Assembly (NCBI GenBank): GCA_902799965.1
Contig: CADCCO010000012.1
Coordinates: 1 to 36,130, forward strand
Direction: 5' to 3'
DNA from: an uncultured Spirochaetaceae bacterium
GTDB taxonomy: Bacteria > Spirochaetota > Spirochaetia > Treponematales > Treponemataceae
DNA length: 36,130 bases
This document shows positions 8,777-16,325 of the stretch, piece after piece. The translations under genes and the position numbers were made by a program. The notes beneath the pieces are model-generated. The model saw nothing but the letters and a program-made list of their open reading frames with translations, was not told the DNA's origin and did not search any database. Within the stretch, counting starts at the first letter, position 1. Each line of letters starts with the position of its first letter.

Positions 8777-9799
8777 ATGAAAAACAAAAACTTTGCTTTG
8801 GCGGCGATTTTGGCGCTGGCGGCCTTATTCTGCTCTTGCGGAAATTCCGCGCGAAAAGCCGCTTCGCTAAAAATCGTCAACTGGAACGCGCAAACTTTTT
8901 TTGACGCGAACAAGGACGGAATCGAGTATTCCAACTTCATCAAGTCAAAAAAATGGGACCAGGCCGCCTACAAGGAGCGCCTGCAAAAGCTTTGCAAGGC
9001 GATTGACAAAATGGACGGCGACCTTGTGATTTTGGAGGAAATCGAAAACCAAGGAATCGTCTACGACATTTCAAACGAACTGGCGGGAAACAGCTGGAAC
9101 CCGGCCAAGGTTTACCGCTACGCCTGCTTTGCCAAAAAAGAAAAGTCGTCGATTGGCTGCGCCGTCCTTTCGCGCTTTGAGCTGACGGGAATGAAAGTCC
9201 ATTCGCTTGACATTCAGGCTGAGCGCGAAAAAGCCCCGCAAATGCGCCCATTGATTGAAGTGGATTTGGCCGCGCCCAAGCCGCTTAAAATTTTCGTGAA
9301 CCATTGGAAGTCCAAGAGCGGGGCGAAAAACGATTCCGCGCTTTGGCGGCGCTGGCAGGAAGGCCTTTTGGCAAAAAAAATAATCGAGGCGCAAAAAAAG
9401 AATCCAAGCCTTCCCATCGTTTGCGCCGGCGACTTTAACCAAGACATAAGCGAATTTTCCGTCGTCCGCGCCGACCAGCCTTTTGGCCTGGAAGAAGATT
9501 GCCGGCAAGCCCAAAACGCCCCGCCGGCCAACGTTGCGCTTTGTTCGCCCTACTCCGGCCAAAAAGTTTTGGTTTACTCGCCGTGGCTGGACTACGCCGG
9601 CGAGCTGGGCAGCTACAATTTCCGAGACAAGTGGGAGCGGATCGACCATTTCTTTTTTTGCGGAAATTGCAGCGCGCAAGACTTTGCCCCGCAAACCGGC
9701 GAATGGTCTTACGACGACGGCCGCCCCAAGCCATTCAAGATTTATTCGCTCAAAGGCTGGTCAGACCACTTGCCCATCGCCTGCCGCGTGGAATTTTAG
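8777..9799 (+). CDS. Endonuclease/exonuclease/phosphatase family lipoprotein
   Basis: A 340-residue protein. Residues 1-20 are a lipoprotein signal with a spirochete-style lax lipobox ending at C21 (FCSC). The remainder is an EEP (DNase I-like) domain: VNWNAQTFF near residue 34, the metal-binding glutamate in ILEEIEN near 87, NHWKSK near 175, GDFNQD near 218 and the C-terminal SDHLPI. These give a complete set of catalytic residues for metal-dependent phosphodiester hydrolysis. Being lipid-anchored outside the cytoplasm, it may degrade extracellular nucleic acid or act on a phospholipid or sugar phosphate. The ribosome site is GAGGTGA. It is divergent from purH and followed by an intrinsic terminator-like hairpin. 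Confidence 0.82.
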   Translation: MKNKNFALAAILALAALFCSCGNSARKAASLKIVNWNAQTFFDANKDGIEYSNFIKSKKWDQAAYKERLQKLCKAIDKMDGDLVILEEIENQGIVYDISNELAGNSWNPAKVYRYACFAKKEKSSIGCAVLSRFELTGMKVHSLDIQAEREKAPQMRPLIEVDLAAPKPLKIFVNHWKSKSGAKNDSALWRRWQEGLLAKKIIEAQKKNPSLPIVCAGDFNQDISEFSVVRADQPFGLEEDCRQAQNAPPANVALCSPYSGQKVLVYSPWLDYAGELGSYNFRDKWERIDHFFFCGNCSAQDFAPQTGEWSYDDGRPKPFKIYSLKGWSDHLPIACRVEF

Positions 9800-9846
9800 G
9801 CCGGCGGGCGCAAAAAACGCGCTTGTGTGAAAATGTCAACTATCCC

Positions 9847-9876
9847 AAAAAAGCGCGAAAAAAACGCGAATTTTTT
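9847..9876 (+). terminator. Terminator-like hairpin after the EEP lipoprotein gene
   Basis: CGCG (9854-9857) pairs with CGCG (9865-9868) around seven As, flanked by six As on the left and, after two As, six Ts on the right. The flanking A and T runs extend the stem with one mismatch. It could act in both directions. Confidence 0.5.
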
Positions 9877-9887
9877 GCAAAAAAAAC

Positions 9888-9915
9888 TTGCGTTTTTCCA
9901 AAAGTATGCTATCAT
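9888..9915 (+). promoter_or_regulatory. Promoter for the mini-ORF transcript
   Basis: -35 TTGCGT (9888-9893), 16-base spacer, -10 TATCAT (9910-9915). A second possible -10, TATGCT, overlaps at 9905-9910. The predicted start is near 9922. Confidence 0.5.
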
Positions 9916-9936
9916 TAAATCGTGGGCAGGAAAGAG

Positions 9937-10023
9937 ATGAGGACTTACACCGCTCGCGCGACAGGAGGCGTTATGCAGTATCCGACAAAGAGAGCTAGCC
10001 TTGCTGGGGCTATAAAACAGTAG
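9937..10023 (+). CDS. Possible small protein (28 or 16 residues)
   Basis: An ATG at 9937 with AGGA five bases upstream opens a 28-codon frame. An internal in-frame ATG at 9973 has a perfect AGGAGG (9963-9968) four bases upstream and gives the 16-residue peptide MQYPTKRASLAGAIKQ. The second site is the better ribosome site and is one of the strongest in the window. The peptide is basic and has no recognisable domain. Because the transcript ends at a terminator with no larger gene, this would be a stand-alone small protein or a leader-like peptide; I do not recognise it. Confidence 0.4.
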   Translation: MRTYTARATGGVMQYPTKRASLAGAIKQ

Positions 10024-10042
10024 ACAAAAACCATCTGCGGTT

Positions 10043-10090
10043 ATGCAGAAACAACACGTTCTTCCGCTGAATGTTCAGCGTTGGCAATAG
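10043..10090 (+). CDS. Possible second mini-ORF (15 residues)
   Basis: ATG at 10043 opens MQKQHVLPLNVQRWQ, ending in TAG at 10088-10090, eleven bases before the terminator stem. Its start lies in the same GTTATGCAG context as the first mini-ORF but lacks a Shine-Dalgarno and sits inside a small hairpin (10034-10049). It is weak as a coding call; its interest is the repeated start context. Confidence 0.2.
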   Translation: MQKQHVLPLNVQRWQ

Positions 10091-10100
10091 AAGAACACAT

Positions 10101-10129
10101 AAGGCTCGACAAGCTCGAGCCTTTTTTTT
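10101..10129 (+). terminator. Intrinsic terminator of the mini-ORF transcript
   Basis: AAGGCTCGA (10101-10109) pairs with TCGAGCCTT (10115-10123) around the loop CAAGC. The T run spans 10122-10129, eight Ts, partly inside the stem. It is a textbook Rho-independent terminator. Confidence 0.85.
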
Positions 10130-10135
10130 GCGCTA

Positions 10136-10162
10136 TAAACTTTTTTTTCACGCCGCCGATAA
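10136..10162 (+). promoter_or_regulatory. Sigma-28 (FliA-type) promoter
   Basis: TAAACTTT (10136-10143), an 11-base spacer, then GCCGATAA (10155-10162). The established sigma-28 consensus is TAAAGTTT-N11-GCCGATAA, so there is one mismatch and exact spacing. It lies immediately after the terminator of the preceding transcript and about 19 bases upstream of the next start codon. Confidence 0.8.
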
Positions 10163-10180
10163 TAAAAGCGGAGCGCGAAA

Positions 10181-10567
10181 ATGATTTCAAACATTACAAA
10201 TTTGAACCCATACAGCTACCATGTCTCATCAAGCGGCGCAAGCGGAAAGCTTTTTGTTCCGGTGCAGCCGTCGGCGGTCATTTACGCGCAGTTCAACCAC
10301 ATTTCAGGAATCGCGGCTCCCAAAGGCCAGAGCGGCGTTTCGATTTCCAAGATTCAAATTCTGAACTCTCTCATTGAAAATTTGAGCAAAATCAGGGGCG
10401 CGGAAAATTCTCCCAAAAAAAACGTCCGCCTTACCGACGGACAAGTTGACGCGCTGATTAAAAACTACCAAAAGCAAATCGCCCAAGCGGTCCAAGCCAG
10501 CCAAGCGCAGTTCATGCTGAACGGCGCCAAGCCCGAAATGGGCGCCCTCTTTTCTGTGCAAGCCTAG
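10181..10567 (+). CDS. Unknown protein, probably late-motility regulon
   Basis: A 128-residue protein that I do not recognise. It has no signal peptide or membrane segment. The N-terminal half is rich in aromatic and small residues (YSYHV, VPVQPSAVIYAQFNHISG). The second half is helical (ISKIQILNSLIENLSKIR, then a Gln/Ala-rich helix at about 85-115). A GGAG site lies about nine bases before the ATG. The gene sits directly behind a near-perfect sigma-28 promoter, so by inference it is expressed with flagellin, FliS and chemotaxis proteins and may be a flagellar chaperone, filament-associated or chemotaxis-related protein. It is followed by a palindromic repeat separating it from the convergent lipoprotein gene. 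Confidence 0.72.
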   Translation: MISNITNLNPYSYHVSSSGASGKLFVPVQPSAVIYAQFNHISGIAAPKGQSGVSISKIQILNSLIENLSKIRGAENSPKKNVRLTDGQVDALIKNYQKQIAQAVQASQAQFMLNGAKPEMGALFSVQA

Positions 10568-10580
10568 GGGCGGCGAACTG

Positions 10581-10647
10581 TCATTCCCGCGCCTCGACGC
10601 GGGAATCTTTCGGCCAAAAGATTGTCGGGTCAAGCCCGACAATGACA
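10581..10647. repeat. Two-hairpin intergenic palindromic repeat, copy 1
   Basis: The first hairpin is ATTCCCGCG (10583-10591) with CGCGGGAAT (10598-10606). The second is ATTGTCGGG (10621-10629) with CCCGACAAT (10635-10643) around TCAAG. Bases 10615-10647 recur with one mismatch at 28354-28386. It lies between convergent genes and may also end both transcripts, although there is no T tract. Confidence 0.8.
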
Positions 10648-10670
10648 TAGCCGTCCATTCCTTCTCGCCG

Positions 10671-11963
10671 CTACTTTGCTTCCGAAGCCAGCAAAGCCTC
10701 GTAGCGCTCAGAAAGAGTCGCGGCCTTTGAATTTGTGGCGCTGACGCTGTCCAAAATGAACGGCTCAAGCGCCAAAGCCTTTATCTTGGCCCAGTCGCCG
10801 GGAAACTTTTGCGGCGCGAAAAGCAGGCTGGAAACCGGCGTGTTGGAAAGCAGCGAACGGTAGTAAAGCGGGAAGAGGCGCTCGGTCACGATTTGCAGCG
10901 CGGAAAAGCCGCCGGCGATTCCAAATGAATTTGAATCCAAGTTCATCTTCAACTTTCTGTCAAGAATCTTTCTTTGCGCCTCTTCCGACATAAGCCACGC
11001 GATGAACTTTTTCGCGGCCGCTTTTTTCTTGCTCTTTGCGTAAACGCCGACGCTCACAAAATCGTCTTCGATTTGAATTCTTCCGTCGTTGCAAATCCAC
11101 CTAAAATCCAAGTCGCGAATTTGGTCTTGCGAAAGCGAAAAAATCTGCCGGCTTGTGGCGTAAGAAAAAAGGCAGCGGCCGCTTTGCGCCTGGCTGTAAA
11201 AAGGCATGTACAAATACTTAAAGGCAAAGTCCTGCTCGTTCTTGGCGCCGCCGTTCACTTCTTGAATCCAGTCGCGGACAAAATCCTTGCTCTTTAAAAA
11301 AACGTTTTCGGTGTAGATTATTGAATGCGGGCCGGCGTTAAAGAAAACGCCCATGTCCTTGAACACCAAGTACAAAAAGTCCGGCGACCAAAGGGGTCCA
11401 AAGCCCATGGCGGAATAAATTCCGTCGCGGTTTTTGACGTTGAATTTTTTTGAAAGATTTTTTATGTCGTCAAAAGAAAGCATCGCCTGCTCTTGAAGGC
11501 TTTCGTAATTTTTTGGGTCAAAGACAAGCGCCGGCAAATTGAAGCTTACGGGCAGCAAGTACTGCTTTTCGTTAAGGCGGCCGGTTTGCAAAAGGGCGGG
11601 ATAAAAAGAGTTTTTGTCAATGGGGCCGTTTTTCTTTATCAAGGAATCCAGGCGCGAAAAACACTTTTTTTCGATTCCCGCCTGCAAATAGCTTCCGGCC
11701 AAAATGTCCGGCCGCTCGGAATCTTTGGCCGCCTCCTTTGCGCCCAAATTCTTGCAAGGCTCTTCTTGGTAGTGGACGACAATTTTTATTTTGTCTTGGC
11801 TTGAATTGAAAAGCTCGGCAAAGGAAACAAATTCAACGCTGTTGGTCTTTAGGACAAGACGGCTTTCTTTTTGCCCGCAAGAAAAAACGAGAATGCTAAA
11901 AAGCGCCGCCGCGGCAAGGCAAAGGCCGGATGCGGCGGACAAAAGAAAGCGCTTAGAGTTCAT
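10671..11963 (-). CDS. Extracellular solute-binding lipoprotein
   Basis: A 430-residue protein with a lipoprotein signal peptide (residues 1-28) and lipobox ending VFSC at C29. The mature part has the fold character and length of family 1 solute-binding proteins of carbohydrate-type ABC importers: an early LKTNSVEFVSFAELF strand-helix unit, a PDILAG segment, and a C-terminal AAAKKFIAWLMSEEAQRKIL region that matches the typical 'A--F--wl-s-eaQ' helix. No permease or ATPase gene is adjacent, so it is an orphan or serves transporter subunits elsewhere. Its ATG lies inside the end of the aminotransferase gene (11-base overlap), so the two are translationally coupled. Confidence 0.75.
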   Translation of the reverse strand: MNSKRFLLSAASGLCLAAAALFSILVFSCGQKESRLVLKTNSVEFVSFAELFNSSQDKIKIVVHYQEEPCKNLGAKEAAKDSERPDILAGSYLQAGIEKKCFSRLDSLIKKNGPIDKNSFYPALLQTGRLNEKQYLLPVSFNLPALVFDPKNYESLQEQAMLSFDDIKNLSKKFNVKNRDGIYSAMGFGPLWSPDFLYLVFKDMGVFFNAGPHSIIYTENVFLKSKDFVRDWIQEVNGGAKNEQDFAFKYLYMPFYSQAQSGRCLFSYATSRQIFSLSQDQIRDLDFRWICNDGRIQIEDDFVSVGVYAKSKKKAAAKKFIAWLMSEEAQRKILDRKLKMNLDSNSFGIAGGFSALQIVTERLFPLYYRSLLSNTPVSSLLFAPQKFPGDWAKIKALALEPFILDSVSATNSKAATLSERYEALLASEAK

Positions 11964-13245
11964 CAGCCGCCTTGTAAACGCTTGAGTAAACTTCGTCTAT
12001 TTGCTCCGCCTCAAGGGAGCTGAAGGCGACGCGCAAAGTCTTTTTGTCAATCGAAACCGTTCCGATTCCGTATTCATGCAAAAGCTTTTTGCGCAATTCC
12101 TCCGCGTCCTTTCCCTTGACCTCAAAGCTCATGAAGTAGCCTGAGTTGAACGGAAGCGGCTCGACGACCTTTGACGAATGGCTGTTCACAAAGGCGCGGA
12201 CTTTATTGTAGCGCTCCTCAAGGACGGCGCGGTACTGCAATTTTTGCTCTTCAAATTCTTCGGACTCTTCGGTCATCGCCTTAAGCAAGAAGGACTGCGG
12301 CGGCGTTGACGAGCAGCTTACGGAAGAACGGATTGTTCCCATCAATTTTGTGACAAGCGCCTGGTACTGTTCGCGGGTAAAGCCCTTGCAGCCAAAAGTG
12401 ACAAAGCCGGCGCGGAAGCCCCATACAAAGTCTTCTTTTGTGGGGCCGTCTATTTTCACGGCGAGAATGTTGGGATGCAAGTCGCAAGTGTGGGCGAACA
12501 AAGACTCAGGCTCAATCGCGTCCTCGTAGTTCAATCCAAAATACGCGTCGTCGCTTATGCAAAGAATTTTCTTTCCGGCTTCGGCAAGTTCTTTTAAGAG
12601 AGAAAGAATTTTCTTGGCTTCCTCGCGCGTCGGAGAATAGCCAGACGGGTTCTGCGGAAAGTTCAGCAAAACGCGGGCGCTGCCCGACTCGCATTCCTTT
12701 CTGAGAGCGGCTTCAAAAGAGGCAAAGTCAAACTTCCCTTCGTTGAACATTCTGAACTGATGGAAGGGAGCGTTGCGCCGGGCCTCGCAAATAAGCGCGT
12801 AGTTGTCCCAACTGGGATCGGCGGCCAAAAGCGGCTTTGTTTCGTCCAAGAACAAGTCGGCCACGTATGAAATTCCCGCCGTCAGGCCGGGAACCAAAAC
12901 CGGTTGGGAAAAGTCCTTTGGCTCAAGCGAAGGATTCTTGCGGATCATGTCCTGCCGCCAGGCTTCGCGCAAGTCGGGGTTTCCGGCGGTGGGCGCGTAG
13001 CCTACAAGCGCGGCGCTAGAAAATTCCGGCACGTGCTTGTGAATCGCGTCCAGCATCGCGGGCCTGCCGTCGATTATTGTTGTGCCTATCGTGCCGTTCG
13101 CCGCGTAGCCGAATTTCTTGGCCTCGCCGCTTTGCGCGATTATTCCGTTCGGAAAGTAAATTCTCTCTCCAAGATCCGAAAACAAAAAGGCGGCGGAAGT
13201 ATCCTTTAAAACTCCGTTTAATTCTTGCGCTAATGGGTTCAACAT
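11953..13245 (-). CDS. PLP-dependent aminotransferase, class I/II fold
   Basis: A 430-residue fold-type I aminotransferase. Landmarks are NFPQNPSGY near residue 195-203, the cofactor-binding SDDAYFG (D232/D233, Y235), the predicted Schiff-base lysine K270 in DGPTKEDF, and the phosphate/carboxylate arginine in WGFRAG (R278). It should transfer an amino group from an amino acid to a 2-oxo acid in the cytoplasm; substrate specificity cannot be read from sequence, but the spacing resembles aromatic or broad-range enzymes. It heads a two-gene unit with the solute-binding lipoprotein. No Shine-Dalgarno is present, and the promoter -10 lies eight bases from the ATG, implying a leaderless mRNA. Confidence 0.85.
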   Translation of the reverse strand: MLNPLAQELNGVLKDTSAAFLFSDLGERIYFPNGIIAQSGEAKKFGYAANGTIGTTIIDGRPAMLDAIHKHVPEFSSAALVGYAPTAGNPDLREAWRQDMIRKNPSLEPKDFSQPVLVPGLTAGISYVADLFLDETKPLLAADPSWDNYALICEARRNAPFHQFRMFNEGKFDFASFEAALRKECESGSARVLLNFPQNPSGYSPTREEAKKILSLLKELAEAGKKILCISDDAYFGLNYEDAIEPESLFAHTCDLHPNILAVKIDGPTKEDFVWGFRAGFVTFGCKGFTREQYQALVTKLMGTIRSSVSCSSTPPQSFLLKAMTEESEEFEEQKLQYRAVLEERYNKVRAFVNSHSSKVVEPLPFNSGYFMSFEVKGKDAEELRKKLLHEYGIGTVSIDKKTLRVAFSSLEAEQIDEVYSSVYKAADEL

Positions 13246-13253
13246 AGTATAAT

Positions 13254-13283
13254 ATAATACGCTAAACGCGGCATTTGTGTCAA
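13254..13283 (-). promoter_or_regulatory. Aminotransferase promoter, probably leaderless
   Basis: Minus strand -35 TTGACA (13283-13278), 18-base spacer, -10 TATTAT (13259-13254). Eight bases separate it from the ATG at 13245. The divergent moxR side holds a GAATAAATATTC palindrome near 13302-13313 that could be an operator. Confidence 0.6.
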
Positions 13284-13350
13284 GAATAAGTATGCAAAAA
13301 ATGTGAATAAATATTCATTTAAAAAAAAATGCCGATGACTGGAGTTTTTT

Positions 13351-14343
13351 ATGGAAAGAAGTGAAATCAGCGAACAGGATTTAAAGGAGTGCCGCGAAAT
13401 CGCGGAAAGCTGCCGCGAAGAAGCCGCCAAGCGCCTTGTAGGACAAAGCCAAGTCATTGACGGAATATTGACCGCGATGGTTGCCGGCGGCCACGTTTTG
13501 CTTGAAGGAGTTCCCGGCCTTGCCAAAACTTTGGCGGTGCGGACGTTCGCCGAAATCTCAGGCTTGGACTTCAAGCGCATTCAGTTCACTCCGGACTTGC
13601 TCCCCGCCGACCTTACCGGAACTTTGATTTACGAACAAAACACAGGGCGCTTTAGCGTCCGAAAGGGACCGGTATTCACCAACGTGGTTTTTGCCGACGA
13701 AATAAACAGAGCGCCGGCAAAAGTCCAGAGCGCCCTGCTTGAGTCGATGGCCGAGCGCCAGGTGACGATTGGCGAAACCACTTACAAATTGCCCGACCCC
13801 TTCTTTGTCCTTGCGACGCAAAACCCGATTGAGCAGGAAGGAACTTACAATTTGCCGGAAGCGGAATTAGACCGCTTTTTGATGAAGCTGATCGTTCCCT
13901 ACCCCACAAGCTCCGAAGAAGTTGAAATCGTAAAGACTTGCGGCAACGCGGCCGCAGTTCCGGTGAACAAAATTTTCAGCCAGCAAAGCCTAAAAAAATG
14001 CAGAAGCCTTTTGGAGCGCATTGTTTGCGACGACAAGATTGTTGAATACATCGTTTCAATCGTGAACGTGACGCGGCCGTCAAATTCTTTTGCCAGCGCC
14101 AAAAGCGACATTTCAAAATACATAACTTACGGAGCCTCGCCGCGCGCGGGAATTGCCTTGCTGCAATGCGCCAAAGTCCAGGCGCTCTTTAGCGGCCGCT
14201 CCTTTGTTTTGCCGGACGACATCAAGGCCGTAGGAAAGAACGTCTTGCGCCACCGCCTGGTTTTGTCATACGAAGCCGCCGCTTCCAACGTAAGCGCGGA
14301 CGACATCATAGAAAAGATTTTGGAATTGACTCCGCTTCCGTAA
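13351..14343 (+). CDS. MoxR-family AAA+ ATPase
   Basis: A 330-residue AAA_3 ATPase. Walker A is GVPGLAKT (53-60), Walker B VVFADE (112-117), the sensor-1 asparagine N158 in ATQNP and the arginine-finger region AELDRF near 171-176. MoxR ATPases act as chaperones that mature or remodel complexes with von Willebrand factor A (vWA) domain partners. The downstream genes encode exactly such partners, so this is the motor of the Bat-type cluster. It is the first gene of a seven-gene rightward operon and has a GGAG site six bases before the ATG. No convincing sigma-70 promoter was identified in the 105-base divergent region. Confidence 0.93.
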   Translation: MERSEISEQDLKECREIAESCREEAAKRLVGQSQVIDGILTAMVAGGHVLLEGVPGLAKTLAVRTFAEISGLDFKRIQFTPDLLPADLTGTLIYEQNTGRFSVRKGPVFTNVVFADEINRAPAKVQSALLESMAERQVTIGETTYKLPDPFFVLATQNPIEQEGTYNLPEAELDRFLMKLIVPYPTSSEEVEIVKTCGNAAAVPVNKIFSQQSLKKCRSLLERIVCDDKIVEYIVSIVNVTRPSNSFASAKSDISKYITYGASPRAGIALLQCAKVQALFSGRSFVLPDDIKAVGKNVLRHRLVLSYEAAASNVSADDIIEKILELTPLP

Positions 14344-14358
14344 GGCGAGGCTTGAACG

Positions 14359-15249
14359 ATGGCGGAAAATTTAATCTCGGACCGCGAGTCGCTGATAAAG
14401 CGCGCGGCCATTCTTAGAATCACGGCAAGCTCATTGGCCTCCGCCATGCAAAGCGGCGCCTTCCGCTCCTTGTATCGCGGCCGCGGAATAGAATTCGCGG
14501 GCGTGCGCGAATACTTGCGCGGCGACGACGTGCGCGCGATTGACTGGAACGTGACGGCGCGCTTTTCAAAGCCCTTTGTCAAAATGTTCAACGAAGAGCG
14601 CGAGCTTCAAATATTCTTGATTCTGGACCGCTCGCTTTCAATGCAGGAAGGCGCCAAGAACAAAAGCCGTCTTGAAAGCGCCACGGAAATCGCCGCGCTT
14701 TTGACGCTGGCCGCCGAGCGCAACTCAAGCCCCGTAGGCGCCGCGCTTTTTTCGGGCGACATAGAATTTGCCGTACAGCCAAAAAGCTCGGCCAACCAAA
14801 CTCTGCTTTTGCTTTCGCGCCTTGACGAGCCGCCAAAAAAAAGCAAGGGCACGGCGCTTTCCGCTTCGATAAACGGAAGCGGAAAACTTTTGAAAAAACG
14901 AAGCCTTGTGTTCATTCTGTCGGACTTTAGGGCCGGCGGCTGGGAAGACGCGTTCGCGCGCCTGGCCTCGCGCCACGACGTTGTCGCGGTAAGGATAACC
15001 GACAGCGTTGACTCTTCCCTGCCGGAAATAGGAACGGTGGTCATGCGCGACCCTGAAAGCGGAACGCGCCGTCTTTTTCCCACAATGTCAAAGACATTCC
15101 GCGGCCAGTGGCGCGAAGACGCGGCCATGCGCGCCAAGCGCTGGAACGACGCGGTTTTGCGGCGGGGAGGAATTCCCTTGTCAGTCTCCACAAGCGAAGA
15201 TCCGCTTTCGGCGCTCTTGGCGTTTTTTTCGCAGAGGGAAATCGCATGA
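14359..15249 (+). CDS. DUF58 protein (degenerate vWA-like, MoxR partner)
   Basis: A 296-residue cytoplasmic protein. The DUF58 hallmark is complete at about residues 42-81: RGRGIEFAGVREY, RGDDVRAIDWN, TAR and FNEER. A vWA-like fold follows, with DRSLSMQ at 90-96 in the position of the metal site. DUF58 proteins are near-universal companions of MoxR ATPases and probably deliver clients or form the complex base. It follows moxR by 15 bases and overlaps the next gene as ATGA. Confidence 0.9.
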   Translation: MAENLISDRESLIKRAAILRITASSLASAMQSGAFRSLYRGRGIEFAGVREYLRGDDVRAIDWNVTARFSKPFVKMFNEERELQIFLILDRSLSMQEGAKNKSRLESATEIAALLTLAAERNSSPVGAALFSGDIEFAVQPKSSANQTLLLLSRLDEPPKKSKGTALSASINGSGKLLKKRSLVFILSDFRAGGWEDAFARLASRHDVVAVRITDSVDSSLPEIGTVVMRDPESGTRRLFPTMSKTFRGQWREDAAMRAKRWNDAVLRRGGIPLSVSTSEDPLSALLAFFSQREIA

Positions 15250-16325
15250 AAAAATCACCGGCGAAAATTCCATTCCTCGCGCTTCTCTTGCTTGCGGCCA
15301 ACGCTTTTTTTACGGCGGCATTCGGGCAAAACTATTACGAAAGCGTTTCCGACAACGCTTCGGAACTTTCGCAAACGCTTCTTCCGCTGGAAGTTTTTGT
15401 GGGCGACGAGGCGGAATTGCGCTACTCATTTAGAAGCGCGGTGGACTTTTTTCCAAACGCGCCGCTTGTAATGGAGGAAGAAATAAACGCGTCGAAGTTC
15501 CCCTTTCAAAAATTGTACGACTCGCTTACGTTGAAGAGCGCTTTTTTTAGCCGCAATGACATGGAATACACGATAAGCGTCCACATAATTCCTTGGCGGC
15601 CCGGCGTGATTGAGTTCCCGCCCTTTGACTTGTTCTCAGTTCTAAACTTAAACGAAAAGGACAAGAACAAAAACGTTTCGTATTCTATTTTGTTCGAGCC
15701 AATTGAAATAAAGTCAATAGTTGAAAAAACAAATTTGCGCGAGATGCAGCCGCCGTCGCCGCCCTTTATCATTCCGGGAACGACTTACGTTATTTTCGCG
15801 ATTATTCTTGCGGCGGCGATTGTGTTTGCCCTGCTTTTGCGCGCCTTGATAAAATTCGGCGACATTAGAAGATGGTTCAACCACTTTAAGATAATGCGCG
15901 CCTACAGAAGAAATTCCGCCGTGGCCGTAAAGAAAATAAAGAGGCTTCTGAAAAACAAAAAGGCCGGCGACATAGAATTTTGCGCGAGCCTTCAAAACAT
16001 AACAAGAACATACTTGGCCTTTAGGTTTGACTATCCCTTCGCCTCTGCAAGCGCGCGCGGCGTTCGCGACGCTTTCCAAAAAATCTGCTTTGGAGAAATT
16101 CCGCCCGTAATCGACAACAGCGTCGAAGACTTGACGTCGATGTTCATCAGGACAGACTACATTCGCTACGCGCACGACTCAATCGACTCGCAATTGTATC
16201 CGCCGGCGGAACACCAAGCCAAGCTTGCGAGCGGCGAGCGCAAGTCGCTGGGCGACATGGTTTTAAAGGCGATAACCGTTTTTGAAAGCGACGGCGAGTC
16301 GGAGGAGGAATTGGATGTCCTTTAG
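15246..16325 (+). CDS. Membrane-anchored Bat-cluster protein (BatD/DUF4381-like)
   Basis: A 359-residue protein starting at the ATGA overlap with the DUF58 gene; longer starts inside DUF58 are rejected because this start begins a clean signal peptide (residues 1-27). Residues 28-175 form an extracytoplasmic beta-rich domain with a BatD-like strand pattern (LPLEVFVGDEAELRYSF, IIPWRPGVIEFPPF). A membrane helix spans about 179-200. A basic cytoplasmic helical domain (205-340) resembles the DUF4381 protein that occupies this slot in many MoxR clusters. It probably links the cytoplasmic MoxR/DUF58 complex to the periplasm. Assignment is by position and topology rather than by strong motifs. Confidence 0.72.
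   Translation: MKKSPAKIPFLALLLLAANAFFTAAFGQNYYESVSDNASELSQTLLPLEVFVGDEAELRYSFRSAVDFFPNAPLVMEEEINASKFPFQKLYDSLTLKSAFFSRNDMEYTISVHIIPWRPGVIEFPPFDLFSVLNLNEKDKNKNVSYSILFEPIEIKSIVEKTNLREMQPPSPPFIIPGTTYVIFAIILAAAIVFALLLRALIKFGDIRRWFNHFKIMRAYRRNSAVAVKKIKRLLKNKKAGDIEFCASLQNITRTYLAFRFDYPFASASARGVRDAFQKICFGEIPPVIDNSVEDLTSMFIRTDYIRYAHDSIDSQLYPPAEHQAKLASGERKSLGDMVLKAITVFESDGESEEELDVL

Larger units (their letters stand above)
9922..10130 (+). ncRNA. Unidentified ~210-nt structured transcript with two mini-ORFs
   Basis: This intergenic stretch is bounded by a promoter (-10 at 9910-9915) and a strong intrinsic terminator (10101-10129), so it should make a discrete small RNA. Local hairpins are TAGCC/GGCTA (9996-10000 with 10008-10012), TCTGC/GCAGA (10034-10038 with 10045-10049) and CGCTGA/TCAGCG (10065-10070 with 10075-10080). 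It contains two short reading frames, each with a GTTATGCAG start context, listed separately. I compared it by eye with 6S, tmRNA, RNase P and SRP RNA and found none of their conserved parts. It may be a small mRNA, a dual-function RNA or an unknown regulatory RNA. Confidence 0.5.

Noticed and set aside
9922-10130. 6S RNA, tmRNA, RNase P RNA or SRP RNA
   Set aside because: The ends do not pair into the long 6S rod; the tmRNA tag and tRNA-like ends, the RNase P GAGGAAAGTCC core and the SRP GGAAGCAGCC loop are all absent.
10581-10647. CRISPR repeat or insertion-sequence end
   Set aside because: There are only two distant copies, no spacers, no cas or transposase gene and no target-site duplication visible.
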